From positions 1 to 55,407 of the forward strand of contig NW_019773733.1 of NCBI RefSeq assembly GCF_001039355.2: a stretch of DNA of 55,407 nt, given 5' to 3'. How positions within the stretch are numbered: the stretch's first letter is position 1; every line of letters starts with the position of its first letter. Origin of the DNA: Lingula anatina. Its lineage: Eukaryota > Brachiopoda > Lingulata > Lingulida > Lingulidae. The translations under genes and the position numbers were made by a program. Shown piece after piece: positions 1 through 10,733 of this stretch. Below the pieces are notes generated by a model. The model was given only the letters and a program-made list of their open reading frames with translations, had not been told where the DNA came from and ran no database searches.

Positions 1-269
1 CTGAGTTTCTTCCAAAGTCAAAACGTCAGAATTTATTGAGCCATGATGCAGAAAAGTCTGACACAATGGATGGCAATGATTCTAGCCCCTGTGTGAGTCC
101 AGTTGGTCCCCAATCCCCACAGTCGCCTCCAGCACTGCCCACATCACCAGTAGCAGCCTCCCAGACATCGCCACCACCTCTCCTTTCATTACATGAAAAT
201 GGTGGGTCAGGGCCTGTAAAACTTGCCATGAACAACCATGGAGAGGATGAAGATACAGTAGAATTGTAA
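1..269 (+). CDS. C-terminal exon of an unrecognised gene (partial)
   Basis: The frame that starts at base 3 is open from the left edge to a TAA at 267-269, so this is the tail of a gene that begins outside the window. The visible peptide (about 89 residues) is low-complexity and rich in Ser and Pro, with an S-P-x-x-P style stretch in the middle and an acidic end finishing in EDTVEL. The last three residues V-E-L fit a class II PDZ-ligand pattern, but that is only a pattern match. I do not recognise the family. A long AT-rich 3'UTR follows, with a good poly(A) signal near 1.5 kb, which supports a real terminal exon rather than a chance frame. Confidence 0.6.
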   Translation, partial: EFLPKSKRQNLLSHDAEKSDTMDGNDSSPCVSPVGPQSPQSPPALPTSPVAASQTSPPPLLSLHENGGSGPVKLAMNNHGEDEDTVEL

Positions 270-1545
270 ATCAAGGGGGGTAGGGGGTAGGGGGGGGGGG
301 GCTATCATTTTTGCCCATTTTTTCTATCCATTATTACATGCATAATTGTATGTGTATTCTGTATTGTTTGTACCAGATTTATTTATGATAACTTTTCATG
401 AAAAAAAAATTGATCATGAGGAAGAAGCCTTAGATTTTTCTCAAGGATGTTATTTTGTATTAAAACTTGTATTAAAACTTGAATGTTTGTGAAATAAGTA
501 TTAATTGGTGATTATTTATATAATGAAAATGCAATAGTATACTGAAATTGAAAAAAAAAAATCTTGAAGTGTGCCACTTAATATTTTGAAAGCATAGGGA
601 TGAACTATAGGCACAAAATAATCCACAAGAGGGAATATAATTTTCTATACAATACTTTCCCTTTATACCCAGTGTGAAGTTAACTTTATCTATTCATTCA
701 GAACGATGTGTGATCTAAAACTGGATGAAGATTACATTTTACATCTTTCATATTTTAATCACATAATAGTAATCAGTCACAAATGTGCTTTATTCTGATG
801 CAGCCATATCACCCCTTTTCCCCGCTGCAAGTACTATTCATATATTGTTATATATTGAAAAGTCTGACACATCATGTGTTATATATTGATATATTAAATA
901 TTAATGGACACCACTATTTTGCATTATTTTAGACACTTGGTTTTCATGTAAATATTTCTATACACATGCATGTAACCAGGTTTTGAGGTTTCTTTGTAAC
1001 ATGCCTCTTAATGTGACTAATCTAAAACATTGTATTTTAAAATATTTTATCAGAATGAAAGCATTCCTGTTTTGGAAGAATGTAAATCAAAAATTGCCAC
1101 GAGTTTTCACTTACTTTTCATTGAGGCAGTTTCAAACAAATGATAGTAAAATACAGAGCAATGTGTAATCTCAATGTCAGTCATGAAAGACAAGAAATTA
1201 TTCTTCATAAAACAGTTTTATTTACTACTTTTAATCCAAGGTTCTGCCTCAAAATCCATAAGCTTTGGAATGCAGCTTGGTCATAGTTTCATACAACTTA
1301 TTACTTCTGTTGTCAGCTTACACCACTGTGATTGATTTCATTGAAATCTCTTTTCTTCAGTGGTTGCCAGTTGTATACCTTTATATCTGCAAGTGAAATA
1401 GTCCAATAAGTGAAATACTTCCAAAGTATTCTTTATTACAGATATAAGTAAAAAAGAAAATCCCCATCTTCTACCATTGTTGTTTATGCAATCGGGAAAA
1501 TAAAGATATTTTGAAAAGCTTCATATAGGTGTGTGTGTGTGTGTT
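270..1545 (+). promoter_or_regulatory. 3'UTR and poly(A) signal of the first gene
   Basis: This stretch has no convincing coding frame. AATAAA at 1499-1504 is followed about 27 bases later by a GT-repeat (about 1530-1544), the usual arrangement of a cleavage and polyadenylation site. An earlier G-tract (about 277-301) follows the stop codon. Confidence 0.5.
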
Positions 1546-1724
1546 AATATCTCATGGTTATACATGTATTTTATCACTGATAGAAGAGAAAAGACATCAA
1601 AACTGTTAAACAAGAAAGAACAGAAATAAAATGAGGAAATAAATAAATAAACTTAAAATTGACCCAGTTGTACAAATTTTTCAATTGTAACTAAGTTCAG
1701 AAATTGAAATGTTCCTAGCATCAG

Positions 1725-4700
1725 TCATTTAGAACAGCTGGTCTCGGGGCATGGCCCATGTATACCATTTGATTCGAGTTCTGATAATTGTTTTTTATGT
1801 CTTCTAAGTGCACTGTTGGATACACTGCAGCCCAAAATGGAACCCTTTGCTTGACCGCTCTTTGAAAGTCCTCTTTGGTGCAGGAACAGTCCAGAATCTT
1901 TGACCATGTGGCTGTTTTTCTGATTTCTGAAAGTAGAGTGACCAAGTCCATAAAATTAAAATAAAAATCTAACAGCTCCCTGGATAGATTTGTGCAAATG
2001 ATCGTTTGCAGAATAATTATGATAAATAATAATAAAAGGGAAAATGTATTCTCATTGGTTTGGACATTTGTTTTTGTTAGCTGCCCTAAGTTGTGCAATT
2101 TTTGTTCATTTTTTATGTACAAAGACTTCCCCTGTCCAATTTTTTTTATGTGCATAGACTTCCCTTGTCAAATGGACACTATTTTTTCATAAAACATATT
2201 ATATACAATTTGTATTTTAACCTCATCTATTAACTAGAGCTGAAATTGATGTGTAAGTGATTACATGTATGCTATGGTTTATTATTAGTGTATGCTCTTC
2301 TTACTTAAAATAGCTTAGTGTATGTAGCAAGCTAGCTACTCTTTGTCTCTGAAGCTCTATCCTTTTAAGACCAGATCCATGGACAGGTGCTATGGCCTCT
2401 AGGACCATTGGCCAAAGTCCAGGGGAATGCTTTTCACAAAAGGCCTGGACTACATCTGGCTGGTTTAACTTTTCACCACCTTTCTCATAATGGGTGTATA
2501 ATGCTCTTTGAAAGGTGTTAAGGAGTTGAGCAAAACTTCCTGAAAAAAAAAAATTATATGTGCAGCAAGTATTTTGTCAAGTGCTCCACATTTTCAGAGA
2601 TTTTGACCTATTATACAGTAGTTAAATGTACAATTTTAATGTTAATTGTTCAGAGGAGAATAATTCAATTCATGCACTAATTGTGATTCTAAATTGTCAT
2701 TATAATTTCACTTTTGTCTTTTAGTATTCGCAGTTGTTTTTGGAGCTCCTTGATAGTATCTTGCTGATCCTTTATTTTTTGGGAAATCAATTGGGCATTG
2801 CTGTTTGGGGTCCCAACATATACAATCTAAAAAACAATTGTAATTTTTATGCTTAAAGGGATAATAACTCTTCGTATGAGATCTATATTTCACAATAAAA
2901 ACATTGTGAATAACTCATAGAAATATAATATATTCTGTTTACCATAAAAACGGCAGTTATAGCTATTATTCTGATATCTGAGCTTGTCTTTAGACCACGT
3001 GACCTCCATTGATGGCTATACTCTGTTAAAATCTCTTAAGAGATTTTAACAAAAAACCAAACTTTTTAGAAAAAAACGGACTAACTTTGAATGTAAAAAT
3101 GGATTCAATAACCACTGGTAAGTATGGAAAAATTGTTGTTTACTCCAGGAAATTTCATTTTTTAGCCAAAACGAAGAGTTATTATCCCTTAAAGCTTAAT
3201 GTGCCTTTCCACAAGATATTCCAAATAACCAAGACAGAAAGGAAGACTAGATCCGTACTTCAAAGATGTCTATAAACCAGGCATGAAAGCTCATCACATC
3301 ATGCTAGCCACAAGAGGTATGAACTCCCAAGAAGGAAGTGTGCACATTTATTGATAACTTAGGCATTTTGTCTCTTTTTAATACGGTACAAAAAAATTCA
3401 CAGCTGCTGAGCTTGCTTATGCTACAATTTTGTGAACTTTTCCATGCTCTCTGAAATTGGGCATGAGCACGTTTGGGAAGAAGAAAGCCATGAAAGGAAG
3501 TTACCAGGTGCACATGTTATTTTAAGTGTACTGTGTGTAAAAGAGACAAAATGCCAAAATTATCGATAAACTCAATGTGCTTCAGAAGCTTTCAGCAATG
3601 TGGAGACACATGGTTCATATTAGGATGGAAAGCGGAGATTTAAAGTGAACAAGGTCGAAGATTACAAAAAATAACAAGGATTAAATTGATGCCAAAAGAA
3701 CAAGAGGTACCTTGTACATGCACCAAATGTGAATGATTCAGAAGCTGTTAATGATGCAAGTATAGTATAAGAATTATTGTAAATTATGTAATTATGTAAT
3801 TATTGTAAATTATGGCCTTACAAAATTTATATTGTGTGGGGTATACCATTTTTTTTTCTTTTTACTCACATAGACTCGTTGACTGTTTATTGGTCCAGGA
3901 GTGATTGTTTCTGTGTCTGCAGTGGATGAAATCTGAAATCATAGTAATGATTTTTAATACCAAGGACAAACAATCTAATTAATCCAATTATCATTAATTT
4001 GTGAAAAAAGTCAAGAGAAGGACATTGCTTTTGGATTTTTATTTGCTTTTTACTCACATGGCCATGTTCACTGTTTATTACAGTAGCACCTCTTTCTGCA
4101 GACAATGCCTATAATCAAATTTTGAAAATGAAAGGCAGCCTACATAATTATGTAAGGCATTAATAAACGATGTTGGTATAATGTGCCATACTACTTGTGA
4201 TTTCATTTGAAAACAGAAATAGAACTGATGCAAATGCATGCATAAAAATTACTTTGAAAAAATATTTAACATGATCTTAGGGAAGATTTGTATTATAATA
4301 TGTTTATTGCTAGTTAATTTTTTTACTCACATGGTCACATTTACTATGTATTGGTCCAGAATTGGGTGTTTTTCTGGCTGCAGCAGCAATCTGAAAGCAG
4401 TTATCATTTTTAATTCCACAAGGGCAAAATATCTACAAGCCTGTGACAAGTTAATCCAATTACCTTTGTGTTTAAATTAAAAAAAAAATGACATGCTATT
4501 GGATTTTTATTTACTTGTTACTCACATGGCCAGGTTAAGTTTTCATTGCAGTATTACTATAATTGTATCTCTGTCTGCAGATGATGCCTAAAATCAAATT
4601 TTGAATATTAGTGAAAAGCAGCATGTATACACACAGTAACTGTGTAAGGCATTTATAAAATCACATTGATAATGATGTTGGTATAATGTGCTATACTATT

Positions 4701-5410
4701 TTACAGAAGTTTTTTATTTTAATGATATAAATATATATATAATTTTTAGTACAGTATACTCACATAACAATGTTCACTGTTTATTTGACTGCTACTGCGA
4801 ATACTACATGTAGTAACTGTATCTGCAGCAGATGAACTCTGAAATCAAAGTAAAGAGTTAGGATATCAAGGACAAACAACCTACAAGCCTGTGCTAAGCC
4901 TTTTAATTTTTTAATTTGTGTAAAAAGTCTGCGAAAAATAAGATTGAACACACAGTATTACCATACATGCACCAGTACCTCCGATATTCTTTTCCTTTTT
5001 ATTGGTGGAAGATATGAAGGGTGGTGTTGAACAGTGGTGTCAATGGTTTTGTAACACAAGTGACAAATATCGACCCATTTCTTGTAGTTAGTATTATTAC
5101 TGCCAAGATCATCTAACACTCCCCATAGCCTCTCGGGGCATGGGCGATATTTTTTCGAGTGGCGTGTAAACAATCCCGTGCCCTGGGTGCAACAGAACTT
5201 CGTGTGTACATCTCTATAATGATATTGACATAATGGAGAGCCTATTGCTACTCCCGTCTTCCTTGCTGCTCTTTTATCTGGCACATTCATGACGCGTCCG
5301 CGACACCTCGAAGACTGACATAAACAACGCTTGTCCATTTTACTGTGTGTTGTCTGCAACTGAACCAATAGAGGCCGCCAGTGTTTGCTTCCGTGTGTTT
5401 TGATCGACAT
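1725..5410 (-). CDS. Unrecognised Cys-rich, coiled-coil protein with a tandem small-exon array
   Basis: I do not recognise this protein. A phase-consistent model on the - strand is: 5410-4979 (ATG at 5410), 4838-4764, 4390-4331, 4108-4058, 3932-3870, 2826-2712, 2539-2305, 1926-1725 (TGA), giving about 410 residues. Exon 1 (144 residues) has paired cysteines (CLC near residue 28, later LCQYHY, FCCTQ and ICHLCYK), suggesting a zinc-binding fold. Four short symmetric exons follow. The 2826-2712 exon has a heptad-like Gln/Lys/Leu stretch typical of a coiled coil. The 235-nt exon encodes a compact helical segment (LNTFQRALYTHYEKGGEKL). Splice phases agree at every junction (0,0,0,0,0,1,2) and choose one of two overlapping frames in the last exon. 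An alternative exon 1 donor 12 bases downstream is also phase 0. The gene is head-to-head with the BTBD2 homologue. Confidence 0.6.
2851..3195. mobile_element. MITE-like element with 25-bp terminal inverted repeats
   Basis: Bases 2851-2875 (starting GCTTAAAGGGATAATAACTC) are the exact reverse complement of 3171-3195. The 345-bp interval has no coding capacity and contains a 26-bp perfect palindrome. Part of its right half recurs at about 46455-46590 in the ASCC3 intron, showing it is a dispersed family. It lies in an intron of the - strand gene. No clear target-site duplication could be called. Confidence 0.7.
3025..3050. repeat. 26-bp perfect palindrome
   Basis: The half-site GTTAAAATCTCTT (3025-3037) is followed immediately by its exact reverse complement (3038-3050), with no loop. 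It lies inside the MITE-like element. Confidence 0.85.
3341..3580. repeat. Imperfect inverted repeat, about 42-nt arms
   Basis: Bases 3341-3381 and 3538-3580 are imperfect reverse complements; both contain GGCATTTTGTCTCTTTT on one strand or the other. The spacer is about 155 bp. It may be another small transposon remnant in the same intron as the MITE. Confidence 0.5.
3870..4838 (-). repeat. Tandem array of five related small exons (one degenerate)
   Basis: Five blocks on the - strand, at 4838-4764 (75 nt), 4587-4526 (62 nt), 4390-4331 (60 nt), 4108-4058 (51 nt) and 3932-3870 (63 nt), each sit between a 3' splice site and an almost invariant donor, CAT or TAT followed by gtgagt. They share Ala/Ser-Ala-Asp/Glu near the start, and several share an I-N-S or I-H-S motif near the end. 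Four have lengths divisible by three and begin and end in phase 0, so any subset can be included without a frameshift. The 62-nt copy has lost the frame and carries a TGA, so it is probably skipped. Introns are also similar between copies, and alternate copies resemble each other most (period about 430-470 bp), so a two-exon unit seems to have been duplicated. Confidence 0.7.
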
Positions 5411-5598
5411 TTTTAATTTTTCGGAAGCAATGGGACTCAAATATCAGGTAGTTTAAAGACCGTCTGCATATGCAAATTGATTCAAATTGAATTGTATAAA
5501 CTGTGTATTGCTACAGACTTCGCGAAGTAGAAGACCTGGATTTGGCTCATCATTGCTACAGTGCCAGCTATGTTGCCTCTAGACCACCGAAACGAAAG
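5411..5598. promoter_or_regulatory. Bidirectional promoter and BTBD2 5' noncoding exon
   Basis: The - strand gene starts at 5410. A + strand sequence ending CGAAAG at 5598, followed by gtgagg, looks like a first noncoding exon of the BTBD2 homologue; it would join an acceptor at 6105-6106 (exon from 6107, 23 bases before the ATG). The two transcription starts would therefore lie within roughly 100-150 bp of each other, a typical head-to-head arrangement. No TATA box is evident. The exact transcription starts are not visible. Confidence 0.5.
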
Positions 5599-6152
5599 GT
5601 GAGGGAAAGGGGAAGTTTATTTTTTTCTTCCAGATTAACCGAATCCAGAACGAACGTGAATAACAGGTATACAACATAACTTAAGATAATATGTTTATGC
5701 ATATTTATTGGCACATGTATTTCCCTAAGTGTGTTTTATTAAGTAAAATATATAATATTTTCTGACTGCCGCTGGCGACATTTATTTGCACCACATTGCT
5801 AGGTTATGATATCAGTTTGCTAATAAATCAAAATAGATTCGTTCCAGAGTATATCAAAGAAAACAATGCTGCAACATTTCAATCGAAATCGGCGAATGTT
5901 TTACCGAACTTATTAAAATCAGTCATAAACAGCCAACAGCTTGAATAGAACTGATTTTAAAAATTCTTTTTTGTTGTTCTTTCATCAAAATCTGTTCACA
6001 AGTTGTGCTACGTTTTGACAGACATGCAATTGGACTCAAAAACACAACTTCATTAGCAGAGGTAATTAAAAGCAATACTGGCATGATATTTGTCTGTGCA
6101 TTTCAGGTTCTTGTCAGACTACAGGAACAATGGCATCTGGAGGTGGAAATAA
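5570..6152 (+). other. Candidate overlapping upstream ORF of BTBD2
   Basis: If the noncoding exon ending at 5598 is spliced to 6107, an ATG at 5570 (G at -3) opens a 24-codon frame that runs past the BTBD2 start and stops at TAA 6150-6152, overlapping the main CDS by 23 bases in another frame. Such a uORF would lower initiation at the main ATG. It depends on transcription starting upstream of 5570. Confidence 0.35.
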
Positions 6153-8619
6153 GAAAAGACAACCAGGAAACAGGAAGAATCGGGAAGCCAATGTCGATTC
6201 CAATTTGCAGCACTGTGATGATAACAGTGTGGCCCACAATGCCGAGCATCACTTAATGCCAGAACAATGTGAAGAGCCCATGTCTACAGACTCACACGAA
6301 GCGGGAACATTTAACCAGCAGCACCTGGGGCCAGCAGCACAATATTGTCAACAGAAACAACATCAGCAACATCAACAACAAGTGCAGCATCATATGCACG
6401 TACAACATAATCCCTCAAGCCCTCATCAGCACTGCAGCACACAAGTCCATGACCATAATATATCCGAGTCCTTGCACTCGCACACGACCACGTTGTCTTC
6501 TCTAAACACAGGCTTTTCTGGTCCAGTGCCTTATAACTGGCAAGCCTCCAAAACTAATGTCAAAGACCGACTTGCATTTATGTTCAACAACGAAGTTATG
6601 AGTGATGTCCACTTTGTAGTCGGAAAAGAGATGAATACGCAGAGGATACCAGCACACAAGTTTGTCCTCTCTGTAGGAAGTGCTGTATTTGATGCCATGT
6701 TTAATGGTGCCATGGCAACAACATCGGAAGACATCGAGCTCCCTGATGTTGAACCAGCAGCATTTTTGGCATTGTTACGCTTTCTGTACTCTGATGAAGT
6801 TCACATTGATGCTGAGACTGTCATGACAACATTGTACACAGCCAAGAAGTATGCTGTCCCTGCCTTGGAGACTGCTTGTGTGGACTTTCTTAAGAAAAAT
6901 CTATGCAGTGATAATGCATTCATGCTGCTCACCCAGGCTCGGCTATTTGACGAACCTCAGCTTGCTGGCCTCTGCTTGGAGACAATTGACAAGAACACAT
7001 ACGAAGCTCTGAGTGCTGAAGGTTTCACTGACATTGACAGAGACACCTTGTGTGTTGTACTGGAAAGAGACACTCTAGGCATCAGGGAGAGCAAGCTATT
7101 CAGCGCAGTATGCCGTTGGGCCGAGGCAGAGTGTCAACGTCACGGCATTGCCATCACCCCAGAAAACCAACGCCAGGTGCTTGGACCGGCCTTGCAGCAG
7201 ATCCGATTCCCGCTGATGTCAGTGGAAGAGTTTGCAATGGGGCCTGCCCAGTCCAATTTGTTACAGGACAGGGAGACAGTGCAGCTGTTTCTGTACTTCA
7301 CTGTGAACCCCAAGCCTACTGTGCCCTTTTTAGACGTGCCCCGATGCTGTTTGACTGGGAAGGAACAAGTGGTGTCCAGGTTCTGTCAGATTGAGAGTAG
7401 ATGGGGCTACAGTGGAACCAGTGACAGGATCAGGTAAACTGATTTCATAAGTTTTGCAGGATGTTAATTTAAATGTTGTTGAAGGAAGTAAAAAAAACAC
7501 ATGTTCAAACTGTCAATGCTTTTTATTAATGATTATTTATTGATTATTATTATTAATTTTTTTTTTTTTTTTGGACATAATACTATCTAGGATATACTTT
7601 TCTTGCAGGTTTATGGTGAACAGGCGGATATTTGTTGTTGGTTTTGGTCTATATGGCAGTATCCATGGCCCAGCTGAATATGTGGTTAACATTCAGGTTA
7701 GTGGTCAGTTTATTTGGAATACTTTCTCAATATAGCACAGCAGGATCTCCCTATTTGATTTTTATTTATGAAGACCAAAAATATTCATTTATTAGTTTAG
7801 GTAGTGAGGTCGTTGACTTTGTGTAGAGACACTGCTGTGGTTGTGTGTTTGGAAGCTGGAACTGTTGCCTAACTGTGTTGGAGCATCTTTTGGGCTTTCA
7901 TATATGTTATTTATTTCTATCTTGTTTTACAGATTATTTGTACAGACACTGGTAAGATAGGTGGTCAGAGTAACAGCACTTTTCAGTGTGATGGAACCAA
8001 CTCTACCTTCCGTTTGATGTTCAAGGAACCTGTGGAAATCTTGCCCAACATCAACTATACTGCCTGTGCTACTCTGAAGGTGAGCACAATACGCAGTTAT
8101 TGTTTATTTATTTATTTTTCCTGTGTTACATCTGCTCAGAAAAATATCATTTTAAAACAACACTTTTTTACTCCATTTGCTTGAAGACATTTGAGTCTTT
8201 ATGTATGCAGTCTAATTTTTTCCTCCATTCATCCATTATGCCCAGTAGGATAATGCCATGAGAACTTTTATATTTTTCCTGTGGGAAGCCTGTGTAGGAG
8301 GGCAATAATGCACAATCAGATTAAGTGCTACTTTTCTCAGACCAAAGTTCTTTATTTCATAAACATTTAAGGAGATTGACTATTTTTTTATGATTTAAAA
8401 AAAAATTGTTACCTTGAGTTTTTGTTCTTGTGAATTTGAGTTGATATTGTACACTTTTAGGGTCCGGATTCCTATTACGGCACAAAAGGACTGCGTAAGG
8501 TGACCCACGAGTCCCCCACCAGTGGCAAGGTGACATTTCAGTTCACCTACGCAGCAGGCAATAACAATGGCACATCGGTTGAGGATGGACAGATACCAGA
8601 AATCATATTCTACACATGA
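6130..8619 (+). CDS. BTBD2: BTB/POZ domain-containing protein 1/2 (BTB-BACK-PHR)
   Basis: Exons 6130-7433, 7609-7696, 7933-8079 and 8461-8619 join in phase to give 565 residues, ending TGA. The first ~135 residues are low-complexity with a Gln/His-rich tract. The BTB domain (about 150-260) contains [28 protein letters not shown] and [25 protein letters not shown] region follows ([13 protein letters not shown] to [11 protein letters not shown]). A C-terminal PHR domain (about 425-565) begins [14 protein letters not shown] and ends [10 protein letters not shown]. The GKE spacing after the RCCL motif and the PHR sequence match BTBD1/BTBD2 rather than BTBD3/BTBD6. Family members are cytoplasmic adaptors: BTB-BACK proteins often recruit Cullin-3, and human BTBD1/2 bind DNA topoisomerase I. 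The start ATG has a strong context (A at -3, G at +4). One gene here probably represents the ancestor of both vertebrate paralogues. Confidence 0.95.
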
Positions 8620-8695
8620 GGACATCTTGAGGATGAAGAAGAAGGCAAATTATTGGCATGAAGAACTCCTTCAATACTGTTGCGGATTGCATTGT

Positions 8696-8793
<98 letters not shown>

Positions 8794-10151
8794 CTGTGTG
8801 GTGTGTTTGGATTCCACTTTGTCAAAATGAGGAGATTTTGAGGCTGTCCTTGGCTGGGAATATTTTCATGAAAATCAAAATAGATAAATTAAGGTGGTCA
8901 TTTGAAAGAGAAAGCATTGAAATTGAGATCATAATTTATCTTATGGGGTATTTTGTGCCATTAATATGCCTTCAAGAGAAGTTTTAGCTTCAGACAATCT
9001 AATGTACAATCAATCCTGAAAGAAGTTGCCAATTTAAGAATTATATTGAATTAGCATTATATGGGATTGAATTTAGAAGAGCGATTGGATTGAAAATGGC
9101 ATGCCAACCAATATCTTTGTGCTGATGTGCAATTTTATTGAAAGTTTGATGTATTCATTGGAAGGAAACTAAAGAATTTTTTAGAATTCTTGACTTTGTG
9201 GGCTTTTTTCTAATAACCAAGAACTTTGGGAGCCAAATATGTGCAGCTTTTGGAAAAAATGTTGAAAATGTATGTATTTCATGCTAAGAGCAACTTTTTT
9301 TGAAATGATGGCTTACTTTTTAAGGACCAACAATTAAGAAACAGTTTCTTGGCTTAAAATTTATGCTTAAGCTAATTAAGGTCAGCCCTTTGAAGAAGGT
9401 ACTTTCAGTGCTATGTAAAGTTGTACAAAATGTCTTTTGCGTGTAGTTAAAAATTGTCAACAGTAGTGGGTATAAGTAACTGAGTGCTCTTCTCTTAATT
9501 GCATCATTAGAATTTCAAGCCAACTCTTTCAAATTTCTTATATATCCGCACAAAAATTTTCTAAATATACCTAAATTTGAAAGGAATGCCAACAAGTTCT
9601 TATTTTATAAGACTTTCATTAGATGTGTTTGGGTGGCTTTTTAGTGCTTGGCCCAATTCTCTAATGTAGGCATCAATTTTGAACAATTAAAGTTGAAAAT
9701 TGGTTGCCAGCGCCCAAGTAGTGGACAAATGTTGCTTGTTGCTAAGATCATGTGCAATTAAACTAAAGTTCAGAATAGCTGTAATGAAATCATGTGTGTT
9801 GGCAATTGGACAGGTTACATGAGCTAGTTTGAATACAATTATATTCCTTCCTTTTTTTTTGTTTTTTCTATTAATTTTTCACCTTGTCAAAAATTCTTAG
9901 ACTGATGCTAAGAGAATTTCAGTATTAAATTTTCTTCTATTATATCTTTAAAATTTACTAAATGTGTTGTTAAATCTCTATTGTAAAACATCACTTTACA
10001 AGTGATATTTAATCTTTTTTTCTTTTTTCTGGATTTGTTGTTGATAATATCTTCATGAGGTATAAACAGAAAACAAGACAGTTAAATGTCTAAACATACT
10101 AAAACAAGACAAATGGTTGTACAATCATTATTGAACTCTATTGCAAATAAA
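8620..10151 (+). promoter_or_regulatory. BTBD2 3'UTR and poly(A) signal
   Basis: About 1.5 kb of AT-rich noncoding sequence follows the stop. AATAAA at 10146-10151 is followed by a TGTGTGTG element at about 10175, a canonical poly(A) site. The UTR contains an AT microsatellite. No further gene is seen before SMPD4 at 10734. Confidence 0.55.
8711..8790. repeat. (AT)40 microsatellite
   Basis: Eighty bases of uninterrupted AT dinucleotide, preceded by an A-tract of about 15 bases. It lies 90 bases after the BTBD2 stop and produces spurious Tyr-Ile frames on both strands. Confidence 0.95.
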
Positions 10152-10481
10152 CACAACGTCAATGTACCTGTAAGTGTGTGTGTTTTATTTTGTATCTTTG
10201 GATTGTAAATGTGAAAATACCAATTGATGAAAATATATGAAGGTTTATATGTTCTGCATTACTACAAGTATAGTTGTCAAAGTTGGTTTTACTATTTTCA
10301 TAAAATTGAAAGGTATAATTTTGACTGCATGATCAGTAGACCGTTTAATTGTTTCATTATGTATGTAGCTATGTAATTTTGTTCTTGTAATATGAGTAAA
10401 TATGGGGTAACTTGAATGGTCAATTAATACCTTGTCTAATGTCACAGAGATACTTTTCTTGTATACCCAATGTCATTTTCA

Positions 10482-10543
10482 ATTCATTCATTCATTCATT
10501 CATTCATTCAATCAATATATCAATCAATCAATCAATCAATCAA
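10482..10543. repeat. Tetranucleotide microsatellite (ATTC)n then (AATC)n
   Basis: About seven ATTC units pass into an imperfect run of about seven ATCA units. It lies in the intergenic spacer between BTBD2 and SMPD4. Confidence 0.9.
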
Positions 10544-10733
10544 AAACACATCTTTTTTCAGACCATCAAAATCCTACAATGTACATTTGAAATGAGAGCA
10601 TAAACAATAAACATACCAAATAAAAACGTTTATCATCCAAAATTCACGGGCGAAAATTAACTCCGATAAAAATTTTTGACACCCCAAAATCTTGTTTTAG
10701 TATCGGAGCACAACATTTTCACTTTTTAACAAA

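Noticed and set aside
1721-2155. Longer - strand frame ending LND at the tail of the unrecognised gene
   Set aside because: Splice phase from the 2539-2305 exon selects the overlapping frame ending at 1725; this one would need a phase 1 donor.
8567-8987. Open frames on both strands rich in Tyr-Ile repeats
   Set aside because: They are translations of the (AT)40 microsatellite in the BTBD2 3'UTR.
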